Assembly: GCA_020248985.1 (NCBI GenBank)
Contig: JADCGL010000024.1
Location: 62,001 to 126,000 of the forward strand
Reading direction: 5' to 3'
Source: Telmatospirillum sp.
GTDB lineage: Bacteria > Pseudomonadota > Alphaproteobacteria > CACIAM-22H2
DNA: 64,000 nucleotides
A program made the translations under genes and the position numbers. This document shows, one piece after another, positions 27,626 through 39,981 of this stretch (positions are counted from its first letter, which is position 1; each line of letters starts with the position of its first letter). Under the pieces are notes generated by a model. That model was not told where the DNA came from. It saw nothing but the letters and a program-made list of their open reading frames with translations, and did no database searches.

Positions 27626-28783
27626 ATGATCCCGCCTCTTGCCTTGCGCGAAAAATCCAAGAATCTGCTCGGTTCCCTGATCCGCGAAGTCTCCAAAGAC
27701 GCGATGGAAAAGCCCGGCCTGATCCCGCTGTGGTTCGGCGAGGGCAGCCGCACGGCGCCCGCCGCGGTTGTGGCCGAAGCGCACAAGGCAATCGACGACG
27801 GCTACCAGTTCTACGCCTCGAGCCTCGGCCGGCCCGAGTTGCGCACCGCGATCGCCGACTATGTGCGCCGTCTGCGCGGCGTGGACGTGGATGCCGACCG
27901 CATTTGCGTGACCGCCTCGGGCAATTCGGCGATCCAGATCGCGATGCAGCTCATCGTCGATCCGGGCGACAATGTCGTGTTCGCGGTCCCGCTATGGCCC
28001 AACGCCGCCGACATGGTGCAGCATCTGAACGGCGAGGTGCGTCGCGTGCCGCTGGCCTTGGGGCCACGCGGCTGGTCGCTCGATCTCGAGCGGCTTTTCG
28101 CCGCGTGCGACGCGCGCACCAAGGCGATTTTCCTGAATTCGCCGGGCAACCCCACGGGCTGGCTTGCCACACCCGAAGAACTCAAAGCCGTCGTCGAATT
28201 CTGCCGCAAGCGCGGCATCTGGGCGATCGGCGACGACGTCTACGAGCGCATCGTTTACGACGTCGAAAGATCGCCGTCGCTGCTCGATTTCGCCGGCCCC
28301 GACGATCCGGTCATGATCGTGAACTCGTTCTCGAAAGGCTGGTGCATGACCGGCTGGCGCCTGGGCTGGCTCGTCGCCCCCAAGGCGGTCGTCGACACGC
28401 TCGGCAAGATCGTCGAGTTCAACACGTCGGGCGCCACCACTTTCGTGCAGCGCGCGGGCATCGTCGCGCTGCAGCAGGAAGATTTTGTGCGCACGATCCG
28501 TGCGGAATACGCGCAAGCGCGCGACATCGCCTTCCAGCGCCTGTCGGCGATGGGCCGCGTGCGGCTCACGCGCCCGCAAGCGGCCTTCTACGCGTTCTTC
28601 GCGGTGGACGGCATGTCGGACTCGGTCGCGATGTGCAAGAAATTCGTGCGCGAAGCCAATGTGGGGCTCGCCCCCGGCCGCGCCTTCGGGCCCGAGGGCG
28701 AGGGCTTCGTGCGGCTGTGTTTTGCGACAGATCCCGCACGCTTGAGCGAAGCGCTCGACCGCATCGAACCGCTGCTGCGGTAG
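27626..28783 (+). CDS. Class I/II aminotransferase
   Basis: 385 aa fold-type I PLP enzyme. FYASSLGRPELRTAIADYV near residue 53, NSPGNPTGW (about 171-179), DDVYERIVY, and the Schiff-base lysine in NSFSKGWCMTGWRLGW, then the C-terminal Arg in GEGFVRLCF. Aspartate/aromatic-type transaminase; substrate not resolved. Start ATG 27626; an ATG 5 nt earlier is out of frame and ends at once. It is 11 bp upstream of the dgoK gene and so probably in the same operon. Confidence 0.88.
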   Translation: MIPPLALREKSKNLLGSLIREVSKDAMEKPGLIPLWFGEGSRTAPAAVVAEAHKAIDDGYQFYASSLGRPELRTAIADYVRRLRGVDVDADRICVTASGNSAIQIAMQLIVDPGDNVVFAVPLWPNAADMVQHLNGEVRRVPLALGPRGWSLDLERLFAACDARTKAIFLNSPGNPTGWLATPEELKAVVEFCRKRGIWAIGDDVYERIVYDVERSPSLLDFAGPDDPVMIVNSFSKGWCMTGWRLGWLVAPKAVVDTLGKIVEFNTSGATTFVQRAGIVALQQEDFVRTIRAEYAQARDIAFQRLSAMGRVRLTRPQAAFYAFFAVDGMSDSVAMCKKFVREANVGLAPGRAFGPEGEGFVRLCFATDPARLSEALDRIEPLLR

Positions 28784-28794
28784 GGAGCTTCGTG

Positions 28795-29685
28795 ATGGCG
28801 TCGTTTGTCGGGATCGATTGGGGAACGAGCAACTGCCGTGCGTACCGCATCGACGGACACGGCGTTGTGCTCGAGCGCCGCACCGACGGTCCCGGCATCC
28901 TCGCCGTACGCAACAGCGATTTCTCCGCAGCACTCACCAAGATCGCGGGCGATTGGATCGACGTCGGCAGCGGTACGGCCACGCTGATGTCCGGCATGAT
29001 CGGCTCGGCCCAGGGCTGGGTCGAAGCCCCCTATCTGCCGATCCCGGCGGCGGCCGCCGACTTCGCGGGCAGGCTTGCACCCGTACCCGATCCGCATCGG
29101 CGCATCTTCATCGTGCCGGGCCTGCACGGCGTGGGCCCTGCGGGACCCGACGTGATGCGCGGCGAGGAAACGCAGATTTTCGGCAGCGGGATCGAGGATG
29201 GTGTCGTGTGCCTGCCCGGCACGCATTCCAAATGGGCCGTGATCGCGGGCGGCAAGGTCGTGCGCTTCGCCACCTTCATGACCGGCGAAGTGTTCGCCGT
29301 CATGCGCCGCCATTCGATCCTCGGCCGCCTGATGAACGAAGCCCCGCACGATGCGGCCGCCTTCGCGCGCGGCCTTGTGCGTGCACAAGCACCCGGCGGG
29401 CTTCTGCACCATCTCTTCACCGTGCGCACGGCGGGTCTGCTCGAAGGGCTGGGGCGCGACGCCGCCCCGAGCTTCCTGTCGGGTGTTTTGATCGGCGAGG
29501 AAATCGCGGCGGCCAAGGCGCAGTTCGCGCCCGCAAGCGTCACCGTCATCGGCAGCATGCCGCTTGCGCAGCATTACGCGATCGCGCTCAACGTCGCGGG
29601 CATTGCGGCCGCGACGGTCGCAGGCGACGAGGCGGCGGCAGGCGGCCTCTATCGCATCGCGCGCCAAGCCGGCCTTCTCGGCTGA
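28795..29685 (+). CDS. dgoK: 2-dehydro-3-deoxygalactonokinase
   Basis: 296 aa. DgoK-family sugar-acid kinase: FVGIDWGTSNCRAY at the N-terminus (phosphate 1 loop), VMRGEETQIFG and CLPGTHSKWAVI in the centre, and TFMTGEVFAVMRRHSILG. It phosphorylates 2-keto-3-deoxygalactonate at C6 in D-galactonate (DeLey-Doudoroff) breakdown. The usual partner KDPGal aldolase (dgoA) is not in the window, so the pathway must be completed elsewhere or the true substrate differs. It lies 8 bp before the hydroxyacid dehydrogenase gene. Confidence 0.88.
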   Translation: MASFVGIDWGTSNCRAYRIDGHGVVLERRTDGPGILAVRNSDFSAALTKIAGDWIDVGSGTATLMSGMIGSAQGWVEAPYLPIPAAAADFAGRLAPVPDPHRRIFIVPGLHGVGPAGPDVMRGEETQIFGSGIEDGVVCLPGTHSKWAVIAGGKVVRFATFMTGEVFAVMRRHSILGRLMNEAPHDAAAFARGLVRAQAPGGLLHHLFTVRTAGLLEGLGRDAAPSFLSGVLIGEEIAAAKAQFAPASVTVIGSMPLAQHYAIALNVAGIAAATVAGDEAAAGGLYRIARQAGLLG

Positions 29686-29693
29686 ATCGGGCG

Positions 29694-32617
<2,924 letters not shown>

Positions 32618-32647
32618 AAACATGATACGTTATACTATTTCATGTTT
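32618..32647 (+). promoter_or_regulatory. AT-rich inverted repeat, likely operator/promoter of the importer
   Basis: Perfect 8-bp arms AAACATGA and TCATGTTT around a 14-nt AT-rich centre (TACGTTATACTATT region). The arms extend imperfectly to GAC and GTC outside. It lies 32 nt before the start of the binding-protein gene. TTGACA at 32612-32617 and TATACT at 32631-32636 resemble -35 and -10 boxes but are only 13 bp apart. TACTAT (32633-32638) gives 15. A dimeric repressor site overlapping a promoter is the simplest reading. Confidence 0.55.
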
Positions 32648-32679
32648 GTCTCATCGGCTGGATCGGCGGGGAAATACCA

Positions 32680-34224
32680 ATGCATCTTCGGGGCGTGTTT
32701 TGCGGTTTTGTCGCGGCAACGGTCGCGGCTTGGGCATTGGCAGCTTCGGGTCCTGCGGCCGCAGACGAAACGCGCACGCTGCGCATCGTGTCGCCGTGGG
32801 AGATCACGGGGCTGGACCCTGCGCGCTCGGGCTATATCTTCGCGCGCCTGCAGGTCGCCGAGACGTTGGTCGGCGCCGACAATGGCGGCAATCCTGTGCC
32901 GAGCCTTGCCGAAAATTGGACCGTCTCGCCGGACGGGCTGAGCTGGCGCTTTCGTCTTCGTCCCAACGCCCAGTTCCATGATGGTACCCCAGCCAATGCC
33001 GAGGCCGTCGCGCGGTCGCTGCAGCGGGCCCAATCCTTGACTGGCGGCATGCTGACCAACGCGCCGATCGCCGAGATTGCGGCGGCCGACGGTGTTGTTT
33101 CGATCCGCACCGACCGGCCGTTCGTCGCGTTGCTGGCGTTTCTCGCGCATTCGAGCGCGATCGTGCTTGCGCCGAGCGCCTACAGCGAGGCGGGCGCGGT
33201 GACACGCATTGTGGGCACTGGACCCTACCGCGCTACGGTCGTCGAGCCGCCGCTGAAGGTCGAGATCGCAAAATTCGAAGGTTGGGCAGGCCGACCGCCG
33301 GCAATTGCGCGCGCTTCCTATCTTGCGGTCACGCGCGGCGAAACGCGCACGGCGATGGCCGAAAGCGGCCAGGCCGATCTCGTCTATGTCCTGCCGCCCG
33401 AAGCGGTCGATCGGCTGCGTCGCAATCCGCGCTTGGCCGTGGCCGTCGCGCCGATTCCGCGGACGCGATTGCTGAAGCTCAATGCGGCGTCGCCTTTCTT
33501 CGCCGACCAACGCGTGCGGGCGGCCATCAGCTTCGCGCTCGATCGCGAGGGCATCGCCGCTTCCCTGCTGCGCAGTCCGGAATCGCAGGCGACACAGCTT
33601 TTCCCGCCCAGTCTTTCCGAGTGGCATGTGCAGAGCCTGCCTGCCCTGACCCACGACACGGCGCGCGCGCGCGCGCTGCTTGCCGACGCCGGCTGGAAGC
33701 CCGGCCAGAGTGGCATCGTCGAAAAGGACGGTCGGCCGTTTCGTGTCACATTGCGGACGTTCTCCGACCGACCGGAGCAGCCGCCGATGGCGGCTGCGAT
33801 CCAGGCGCAGCTGCGCGAGATCGGGATCGACATGCGCGTTGCGATCGTCAACAGCGGCGAGATACCTGCCGGGCATCGCGACGGAACGCTCGAAATGGCC
33901 CTGTTTGCGCGGAATTTTTCGCTCGTCCCCGATCCGATCGGAACGCTGCTGCAGGACTATGGCCCGCAAGGTGGCGATTGGGGTGCCATGAATTGGTCGA
34001 GTGCCGACCTTGCCCGCACGCTCGAAATGCTGGGCTCGACGAGCGATCCGGCGGAACGCGCGCGCTTGCGCGCCGCCGCCGCGCGCGTTCTGCATGCCGA
34101 ACTGCCGGTTATTCCGGTGGCGTGGTTCGACTACGGCGTCGCGGCCAGTCGGCGGCTGCAGAACGTCTCTATCGATCCGTTCGAACTTTCCTATCGACTG
34201 GATGCGATGCGATGGGCGGAGTAG
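32680..34224 (+). CDS. Third peptide/opine-type ABC importer, periplasmic binding protein
   Basis: 514 aa family 5 solute-binding protein. The signal peptide ends GPAAA before Asp30. TLRIVSPWEITGLDPARSGYIF opens the mature part, and LSWRFRLRPNAQFHDGTPANAE is the standard core. It heads a four-gene unit with two permeases and one fused double ATPase. This layout and size occur in nickel- and metallophore-type importers as well as in peptide systems, so the substrate is open. By eye its codons are more varied (more CTT, GTT and TAT) than in neighbours. The gene lies in the stretch bracketed by the opgC repeats. Its 3' end overlaps the first permease by 13 bp. Confidence 0.88.
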   Translation: MHLRGVFCGFVAATVAAWALAASGPAAADETRTLRIVSPWEITGLDPARSGYIFARLQVAETLVGADNGGNPVPSLAENWTVSPDGLSWRFRLRPNAQFHDGTPANAEAVARSLQRAQSLTGGMLTNAPIAEIAAADGVVSIRTDRPFVALLAFLAHSSAIVLAPSAYSEAGAVTRIVGTGPYRATVVEPPLKVEIAKFEGWAGRPPAIARASYLAVTRGETRTAMAESGQADLVYVLPPEAVDRLRRNPRLAVAVAPIPRTRLLKLNAASPFFADQRVRAAISFALDREGIAASLLRSPESQATQLFPPSLSEWHVQSLPALTHDTARARALLADAGWKPGQSGIVEKDGRPFRVTLRTFSDRPEQPPMAAAIQAQLREIGIDMRVAIVNSGEIPAGHRDGTLEMALFARNFSLVPDPIGTLLQDYGPQGGDWGAMNWSSADLARTLEMLGSTSDPAERARLRAAAARVLHAELPVIPVAWFDYGVAASRRLQNVSIDPFELSYRLDAMRWAE

Positions 34225-35156
34225 GCCGCGCGCTCGCCGACCGACTCCTGCAGGCGCTTTTTGTTGCCTTGCTTGTCGGGGTCCTGTGTTTCTTCCTTGC
34301 GGAAGCGCTGCCGGGCGACCAGGCATTCCGCATCGCGGCCGCGCGCTACGGCGAAGACATGGTCAGCGGCATTGCCGCCGACGCGGTGCGCGCCGAACTT
34401 GGCCTCGATCGGCCGGCATGGCTTCGCCTCGCCGACTGGCTGCTGAACATCGCGCGGATCGATCTCGGCGTTTCGCTGGTCAGCGGCGAATCCGTGTTCG
34501 AGGAACTGGTGCATCAGCTTGGCTCGACGATCGGCTTGTCGCTGGCGGCCTTGGCGCTGTCGGCGCTGGTCGGGCCGCCGCTGGGCGTTTTCTTTGCGCT
34601 GCGTGCGGGGAAGCTCCCCGATGCGATCGGCACGGCGGCCGCTGCAGCGCTGCGGGCGCTGCCCTCGTTCGCCGTCGGCATCGCCTTGATGTTGGTTTTT
34701 GCATCGTGGCTGGCGGTCGTGCCGGCCGCCGGCTACGACCAGCCGCAATCTTGGCTGCTGCCCACCACGACGCTCGCTCTTGGTTTGGCTGCAACGTCGA
34801 GCATCGTGTCCCGTCAGGCGACGCTTGCCGTGCTGCAGTCGAGCCAGATCGCATTTGCGCGCACGAAGGGCCTCGGCGAGTTCGACGTCGTCCGCCGCCA
34901 CGCGGTCCGGAACGCCGCCGCGCCGGTCGTCGCGTATCTCGGCGTCCAACTCGTCTATCTCGTCGAAGGCGTGGTCGTCGTCGAATCTCTGTTTGCCTGG
35001 CCCGGCATCGGCCATGCGCTGGTGCATGCCGTGATTGCCCGCGACATTCCGATGCTGCAGGGAACGGCACTCGCCATGGGCCTGCTCTTCGTGCTTCTCA
35101 ATGCCGCGGTCGATTTCGCCTGTCGGGCGATCGATCCGCGCGTGCGGCACGCATGA
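34212..35156 (+). CDS. Third ABC importer, DppB/NikB-like permease
   Basis: 314 aa. First membrane helix at about 11-32 ending FFLAEALPGDQAF. The EAA loop is AFARTKGLGEFDVVRRHAVRN, and VVVESLFAWPGIGHALVHAV precedes the last helix. DFACRAIDPRVRHA closes the protein. ATG 34212 lies inside the binding-protein gene, overlapping it by 13 bp, and its stop overlaps the next permease start (ATGA). Pore subunit; no substrate information. Confidence 0.88.
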   Translation: MGGVGRALADRLLQALFVALLVGVLCFFLAEALPGDQAFRIAAARYGEDMVSGIAADAVRAELGLDRPAWLRLADWLLNIARIDLGVSLVSGESVFEELVHQLGSTIGLSLAALALSALVGPPLGVFFALRAGKLPDAIGTAAAAALRALPSFAVGIALMLVFASWLAVVPAAGYDQPQSWLLPTTTLALGLAATSSIVSRQATLAVLQSSQIAFARTKGLGEFDVVRRHAVRNAAAPVVAYLGVQLVYLVEGVVVVESLFAWPGIGHALVHAVIARDIPMLQGTALAMGLLFVLLNAAVDFACRAIDPRVRHA

Positions 35157-35941
35157 GCAGCCGCTTCGTTCGCCGCGCGATCGGCGCTGCCTGTGTCGGC
35201 GCCGTCGTGCTCTTGGCGATTCTCGGGCCTTGGCTGATCGAAGCCGATCCGTTGCGGCAGAATCTGCGCGCGGCCTTGCGCCCGCCTTTCGGCGACGATT
35301 TGTTGGGCACCGACCATCTTGGGCGCAGCGTGCTGGCACGGCTCGCGCATGCGGCGCGTCTCTCGGTTTCTTTCGGTGCAGCCAGTGCGGCGAGTGCCGC
35401 GCTCCTCGGCACGGGGCTCGGCCTGGTCGCGGCGCTGCGCGGCGGCATCGTCGATCGCGTGGCCGGTGCGTTGTGCGACGCAACGATGGCGCTGCCGGGC
35501 CTGTTGCTCGTTCTCATCTTGGCAGCCTTTGCGCCCGGCGCTTTCTGGCCGCTCTATCTTGGAATAGCGCTTGCCCTGTGGGTCGAGTTCTTCCGGCTCG
35601 TGCGTACGGTCGCTCGATCGCGCTTGATGGCACCGGAAGTCGAAGCGGCGCGCCTCTTCGGCTTCGGCGATCTTCACATCGTAAAGCGACATCTTCTGCC
35701 CCACCTGCTTCCGGCCTTGGGCGCGCTGTTTGCGTTCGGTTTCGGCGCATCGGTGGCCGCCGTATCGACGCTGAGCTTCATCGGGGTTGGCCTGCGGCCG
35801 CCGACCCCGGAATGGGGCAACATGATGACCGAGCTTCTGCCCTACTACGACGAGGCGCCGATCCAGCTGCTGGCGCCGGCTGGGCTGTTGTTCGCGACGG
35901 TGCTGGGGCTCCAGCTTCTCGCCGGGCGCGATACGAAATGA
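35153..35941 (+). CDS. Third ABC importer, DppC/NikC-like permease
   Basis: 262 aa. LGTDHLGRSVLARLAHAARLS is the DppC signature, EAA loop AARLFGFGDLHIVKRHLLPH, and STLSFIGVGLRPPTPEWGNMM before the last helix. It starts in the stop of the upstream permease and ends in the start of the ATPase gene, each with an ATGA overlap. Confidence 0.88.
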   Translation: MSSRFVRRAIGAACVGAVVLLAILGPWLIEADPLRQNLRAALRPPFGDDLLGTDHLGRSVLARLAHAARLSVSFGAASAASAALLGTGLGLVAALRGGIVDRVAGALCDATMALPGLLLVLILAAFAPGAFWPLYLGIALALWVEFFRLVRTVARSRLMAPEVEAARLFGFGDLHIVKRHLLPHLLPALGALFAFGFGASVAAVSTLSFIGVGLRPPTPEWGNMMTELLPYYDEAPIQLLAPAGLLFATVLGLQLLAGRDTK

Positions 35942-37371
35942 ATGCCGCACCTGCCCTCGAGGTCGAAGGCCTTTGCGTCGCCGCCGGCGGTCGCGATCTT
36001 GTTCGAAATGCGTGCCTGTCGTTGCGTGCCGGCGGCATTCTCGTGATCCTCGGCGAGAGCGGGTCCGGAAAGTCTCTTCTTGCGCACGCCGTTATGGGCA
36101 CGCTGCCGGCCGAGCTGGACTGGCGCGGGCGTATCGCGATCGGCGGCATCGATTTCGGCGCGCTCGATCCCAAAAGTCGCCGTGCGCATTGGGGGCGCGC
36201 GATCGCGCTGTTGCCCCAGGAACCTTGGGCTTCGCTCGATCCGCTGATGCGGGCGGAAGACCAGATCGCCGAGGTCCATGCGCTGGTCGGCCGGCGAACA
36301 TGGCGGGAGGCGCGGGCACTTGCCGGACGCGCGCTCGGAACACTCGGGCTGGGGTCTGCCGGCGGACGCTATCCGTTCCAGCTGTCCGGCGGCATGGCCC
36401 AGCGCGTGGCCGTGGCGGTCGCCCTGGCTGGCGGCGCTCGGCTTCTCGTCGCCGACGAGCCGACCAAGGGTCTCGACGCCGAATGCCGCGATGAGGTTGC
36501 CGAACTGCTGCTATCCCAGGCACGGGCCGGAGCCGCGCTGATCGTGATCACGCACGACATCGCGTTTGCGCGGAAGCTCGGCGGCGAGATGGCGGTTATG
36601 CTCGATGCGGAGATCGTCGAACAAGGGGCGATCGCCGGCCTTCTCGCCGCACCGCGCCACGCCTACACCAAACGGCTGCTCGCGGCCGACCCGGCCGGAT
36701 GGGCGCCGGCGAAGCCTGTTGCCGCCGCAAATCCAGTCGTCGAAGCCGCAAATCTCGCCGTCGAACGCGGTGGCAGAAGACTGTTCGAAGGGCTGAGCGT
36801 CGCCGTGTGTCCGGGCGAGATCGTTGCAGCGACGGGCTGCAGCGGCTGCGGCAAAACAAGTCTCGGAAACGTGCTGCTTGGGCTCCTCGCGCCGCAGAGC
36901 GGCATTGTTCGCCGCGTCAGCGGAGCCGACGCGCACCGTTTCCAGAAGCTCTACCAGGATCCCGTTTCGGCATTCGCGTCGGGATCGCCTCTCGGCGTCG
37001 CTTTGGACGACGTCTGTCGGCGGCACGGTTTGCCGCTTGACGCTCCGTCGCGGATCTTGGCGCGTCTGCGCATCCATCCCGATTTGCTCTTGCGCCGCCC
37101 CGATCAAGTGTCCGGCGGCGAATTGCAGCGCGTTGCGCTGGCGCGCGTACTGCTCGTAGATCCGGCTTTCCTTTTCGCCGACGAGCCGACGTCGCGGCTC
37201 GATCCGATCATCCAGCAGGAGGTCATGGATTTGCTGCGCGAGGTGGTCGCGGAGCGACGTCTGGCGATGCTGTTGGTGACGCACGACGCCGCACTTGCCG
37301 CCGGAATGACGGCGAAGGCCGTGCGGGTGGATGCACGACTTGACGCGGGCGGAACGCTTGCCGCGCTTTAG
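35938..37371 (+). CDS. Third ABC importer, fused double ATPase
   Basis: 477 aa, two ABC domains in one chain, replacing separate DppD and DppF. Domain 1 (about 1-235): Walker A GESGSGKS, signature LSGGMAQR, Walker B LLVADEPTKGLD and H-loop ITHDIAFA. Domain 2 (about 250-477): Walker A GCSGCGKT, signature VSGGELQR, Walker B FLFADEPTSRLDP and H-loop VTHDAALA. Both sites look complete. The second domain lacks the long oligopeptide C-terminal extension. The TAG stop overlaps the opgC stop on the other strand, so the two genes end tail to tail. Confidence 0.9.
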   Translation: MNAAPALEVEGLCVAAGGRDLVRNACLSLRAGGILVILGESGSGKSLLAHAVMGTLPAELDWRGRIAIGGIDFGALDPKSRRAHWGRAIALLPQEPWASLDPLMRAEDQIAEVHALVGRRTWREARALAGRALGTLGLGSAGGRYPFQLSGGMAQRVAVAVALAGGARLLVADEPTKGLDAECRDEVAELLLSQARAGAALIVITHDIAFARKLGGEMAVMLDAEIVEQGAIAGLLAAPRHAYTKRLLAADPAGWAPAKPVAAANPVVEAANLAVERGGRRLFEGLSVAVCPGEIVAATGCSGCGKTSLGNVLLGLLAPQSGIVRRVSGADAHRFQKLYQDPVSAFASGSPLGVALDDVCRRHGLPLDAPSRILARLRIHPDLLLRRPDQVSGGELQRVALARVLLVDPAFLFADEPTSRLDPIIQQEVMDLLREVVAERRLAMLLVTHDAALAAGMTAKAVRVDARLDAGGTLAAL

Positions 37372-38489
37372 GCTGCGGCCGTCGCGGATACGGCAACGCG
37401 GCCGCGGCCTTTGAGCAAGGCCGCGATGCGCGCGGCGGCGTAGATGCCGCCGAGGCCGACCGCGTTGACGGCGATTTGCTGGACGAAGTCAGTGCCGATC
37501 AGCGCAAACGCAATGCCGCCCGCATGGGCCAGCACCATGCCGGTGAAAAACACCGTCAGCGCCTGGCGGCCCATCGTCGCGAACGGCATCGCATAGGCGT
37601 GCGCCAACAGGCTCGGCCATGCGTCGACAATGCGCAAGGCGACGACCGCAAGCGCCAGAAAATGCGCGAATTGGCGGATGTCGAGATTGGGCTTGTTGGC
37701 GTGCGCGTAGAACCATTCGTGCAGCAGCCTGAGCGTCGCATTGTGTTCGTAGACGATGGGCGAGACCGCACCGACGCCGAGCACGAGCCACACGATGGAT
37801 GCCGCCAGCAGCAGCTTGCTCCGCCGCAATTTCGGCAGCCAGCCGCGCGAAGCGGCGAAGCCTGTGAAAAACAGCAGCTGCCACGCCATCGGGTTGAAGC
37901 CCCAGCCGCGGCCTTCGGGCGCGTTCGATTCGAAATTGATCTCGAAGATCTGCACGGCGAGCCACAGGCCGGCCGACAGGCCAAGCACCCATCTGGGGTC
38001 GATGCGCGCCAGGGCCATCGCGAGCGGGACCGCCGCCAGCACGACCATATAGAGCGGCAGAATGTCGAAATAGGTCGGCACGTAGGCAAGCCGCACGAGC
38101 AGGGCGAGCGTGGCGGCGGGATCGGCGAAAAACGCGTCGATGCCGAGGAACGCGGCGTAGTCGATGCCGCGCGCCGCGGCCGCCGCGCACAGCGCCACGC
38201 CGCACGCGAACAAGGCGAGGTGCACTGCGTAGAGCTGCACGCAGCGCCGCGCGATGCGTTTGACGCCGGCCGCGAACCCGTCGCGCACGAACGTGCCGCC
38301 GAACGCGATCGCGGCGGCATAGCCCGAGATGAACACGAACACGTGGGCGGCGTCCGAAAGCCCGAAGCGCGCCCAGATGATCTGCGCGAGCCAGTCGCCC
38401 GGCACATGCGCCACGTAGATCGCCGCCAGCGACAGACCGCGGAAGAAATCGAGACGAATGTCGCGCAGTTTTTTGGCCGTTGTCGTCAT
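37368..38489 (-). CDS. opgC: OpgC-family membrane acyltransferase
   Basis: 373 aa membrane protein with about ten hydrophobic segments. The N-terminus RDIRLDFFRGLSLAAIYVAHVPGDW and HVFVFISGYAAAIAF match the OpgC_C acyltransferase family, in which OpgC succinylates osmoregulated periplasmic glucans. The catalytic-type His/Asp motif of the family lies in the first helices. Start ATG 38489 overlaps the stop of the DoxX-like gene (ATGA). Its 3' end is duplicated at 32515-32617. The tail-to-tail overlap with the transporter ATPase is mirrored at that fragment with the SDR gene. Confidence 0.87.
   Translation of the reverse strand: MTTTAKKLRDIRLDFFRGLSLAAIYVAHVPGDWLAQIIWARFGLSDAAHVFVFISGYAAAIAFGGTFVRDGFAAGVKRIARRCVQLYAVHLALFACGVALCAAAAARGIDYAAFLGIDAFFADPAATLALLVRLAYVPTYFDILPLYMVVLAAVPLAMALARIDPRWVLGLSAGLWLAVQIFEINFESNAPEGRGWGFNPMAWQLLFFTGFAASRGWLPKLRRSKLLLAASIVWLVLGVGAVSPIVYEHNATLRLLHEWFYAHANKPNLDIRQFAHFLALAVVALRIVDAWPSLLAHAYAMPFATMGRQALTVFFTGMVLAHAGGIAFALIGTDFVQQIAVNAVGLGGIYAAARIAALLKGRGRVAVSATAAA
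37404..37450 (+). repeat. 47-bp direct repeat, copy 2 (within opgC)
   Basis: Identical to 32551-32597. Here the repeat is part of the intact opgC reading frame (codons for GIYAAARIAALLKGR on the minus strand). Confidence 0.95.
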
Positions 38490-38935
38490 GCCGGGCGCGG
38501 GCCCAGATTCGCAAGCCGCAGGAGGTCGGGCAGGTCGCCGCGGCGCAGATAGGCCAAGCCAAGGCCGGCCGCCCACACGAGCAGCGCCTCTTTGAACAGC
38601 ACAGCCCCGTCGTCGTAGGGGTCGATCCCAAGCGGCGAGACGACGTGGAAGAAGATCGCGCCCGTCATCACGCCGGTCGCGGCCAAACCGCCGACCAATT
38701 GGGTGCGCCGGTAAAGGCACAAGAGGGCCGCCGCCAATTCTGCCGTGCCGACGCCGATGCGCATGATTTTCTCGTAGCCTGAAAAGCCGAGCCAGTCGGT
38801 AAGCACGGTGAACAACCACACGCTGCCCTCGTGGCCGAAGAACTTGTATTGCAGATACCAGACGAAGATGTAGGCAATCCACAGCGCCAGCACCCAAGGC
38901 AGGGCGGTGCGAAGGGCAGGTGCGAGGCGGTCCAT
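38486..38935 (-). CDS. DoxX-like membrane protein
   Basis: 149 aa with four predicted membrane helices: about 12-31, 64-80, 82-99 and 116-133. It has WYLQYKFFGHEGS and TELAAALLCLYRRTQLVG, as in DoxX/SURF4-like small membrane proteins. The function of this group is not established. It overlaps opgC by 4 nt and is transcribed first. The 236 bp before it is shared with the divergent MipA gene. Confidence 0.75.
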   Translation of the reverse strand: MDRLAPALRTALPWVLALWIAYIFVWYLQYKFFGHEGSVWLFTVLTDWLGFSGYEKIMRIGVGTAELAAALLCLYRRTQLVGGLAATGVMTGAIFFHVVSPLGIDPYDDGAVLFKEALLVWAAGLGLAYLRRGDLPDLLRLANLGPRPA

Positions 38936-39171
38936 TTTGGCGGCTCCGGAATGTTCGAGGTACCGACATTTCGCAGCCGCACGCGCCGAAGTTACGCGGA
39001 GGGCCGTGCGAGGCCGCTTTCAACGCGGCGAAGATGTTGTTTTGCCGCGAAAAATTGCGCTTTTGCGACACAAAAAGTTACGCAACGTCACTTGGTCTTG
39101 GGGCTCCAGCACTCTAAATAGAAGGGAGGTGCTGCGATTCGCTGTGCCGCCACGTGCCGAGGTCGAAAACC
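38936..39171. promoter_or_regulatory. Divergent region DoxX-like / MipA-like
   Basis: 236 bp without a gene. On the plus strand TTGGTC (39092-39097) and TCTAAA (39113-39118) form a weak -35/-10 pair 15 bp apart. GGGAGG at 39124-39129 looks like a ribosome site but is too far from the chosen ATG. Nothing else stands out. Confidence 0.3.
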
Positions 39172-39981
39172 ATGTTTGCGCGTTTCATCCGTCTGTCGTT
39201 CGCATCGCTGGGTCTTGTCGCCGCATTCTCGAGCGCTGCGGCGGCCCAAACGCGGCCCGAGCCGCCCAAGAGCGACTGGCAGGTTTCGGCCGGCGCCCTT
39301 GCCGCCTATGCGCCCGCCTACGAAGGTGCGGACAAGTACAAGGTGATGCCGCTGCCGCTGATCGACGTGGTATGGCGCGACCGCGTGTTCTTGAGCACTT
39401 TGAACGGGCTCGGCGCCTGGGCCTATCGGTCCGCTGGCTTCAGCATCGGCGGTGCCATCGGCTACGAGTTCGGCCGCAAAGAAAGCCTCGACCGCAGCGA
39501 ACTCGACGGTCTCGGCAACGTGGATGCGGCAGCGCAGGCGCGGCTGCTGGCCGAATACCGCACCGGGCCGTACCGGCTCGACGCCGTGCTGGCGCGCGCC
39601 CTTGGCGGCAGCGACGGCACCACGGTTCGGCTGGGGGCCGGCATGGCCTATCCGATCAACGAAAAGCTGCGTTTGATGCCCGGCATCGCCGCCGTGTGGG
39701 CCGACGACAGCTACATGGACAGCTACTTCGGCGTCACGGCCGCACAAGCCGCCAACTCGCGCGCGCGCCTGGGAGCTGCGGCCGGCAAGACGCAGTTCAA
39801 TCCGTCGGCCGGGTTCAAGAACGTCGATCTTTCGCTGATGGCGACGTATGCGCTGACGCCCAACTGGTCGGTGCGCGGCGGCGGCGGCGTGCGCTTCCTC
39901 TTGGGCGACGCGGCCGACAGCCCGATTTCCAAGCGCGACACCGCGCCGTTTGCCAATCTGGGCCTTGCCTATCGTTGGTAG
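39172..39981 (+). CDS. MipA/OmpV-family outer-membrane protein
   Basis: 269 aa. The signal peptide ends SSAAAAQ (about residue 24). The mature protein starts with the family pattern SDWQVSAGALAAYAPAYEG and VMPLPLIDVVWRD, alternates polar and hydrophobic residues like a beta-barrel, and ends in aromatic LGLAYRW, the usual outer-membrane C-terminus. MipA scaffolds murein enzymes in E. coli; OmpV relatives are porin-like. ATG 39172 is preferred over an upstream in-frame GTG (39154). Its end overlaps the ureohydrolase gene by 13 bp on the other strand. Confidence 0.85.
   Translation: MFARFIRLSFASLGLVAAFSSAAAAQTRPEPPKSDWQVSAGALAAYAPAYEGADKYKVMPLPLIDVVWRDRVFLSTLNGLGAWAYRSAGFSIGGAIGYEFGRKESLDRSELDGLGNVDAAAQARLLAEYRTGPYRLDAVLARALGGSDGTTVRLGAGMAYPINEKLRLMPGIAAVWADDSYMDSYFGVTAAQAANSRARLGAAAGKTQFNPSAGFKNVDLSLMATYALTPNWSVRGGGGVRFLLGDAADSPISKRDTAPFANLGLAYRW

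Noticed and set aside
27626-28783. Two-start choice ATG 27621 for the aminotransferase
   Set aside because: It is out of frame and meets a stop after two codons.
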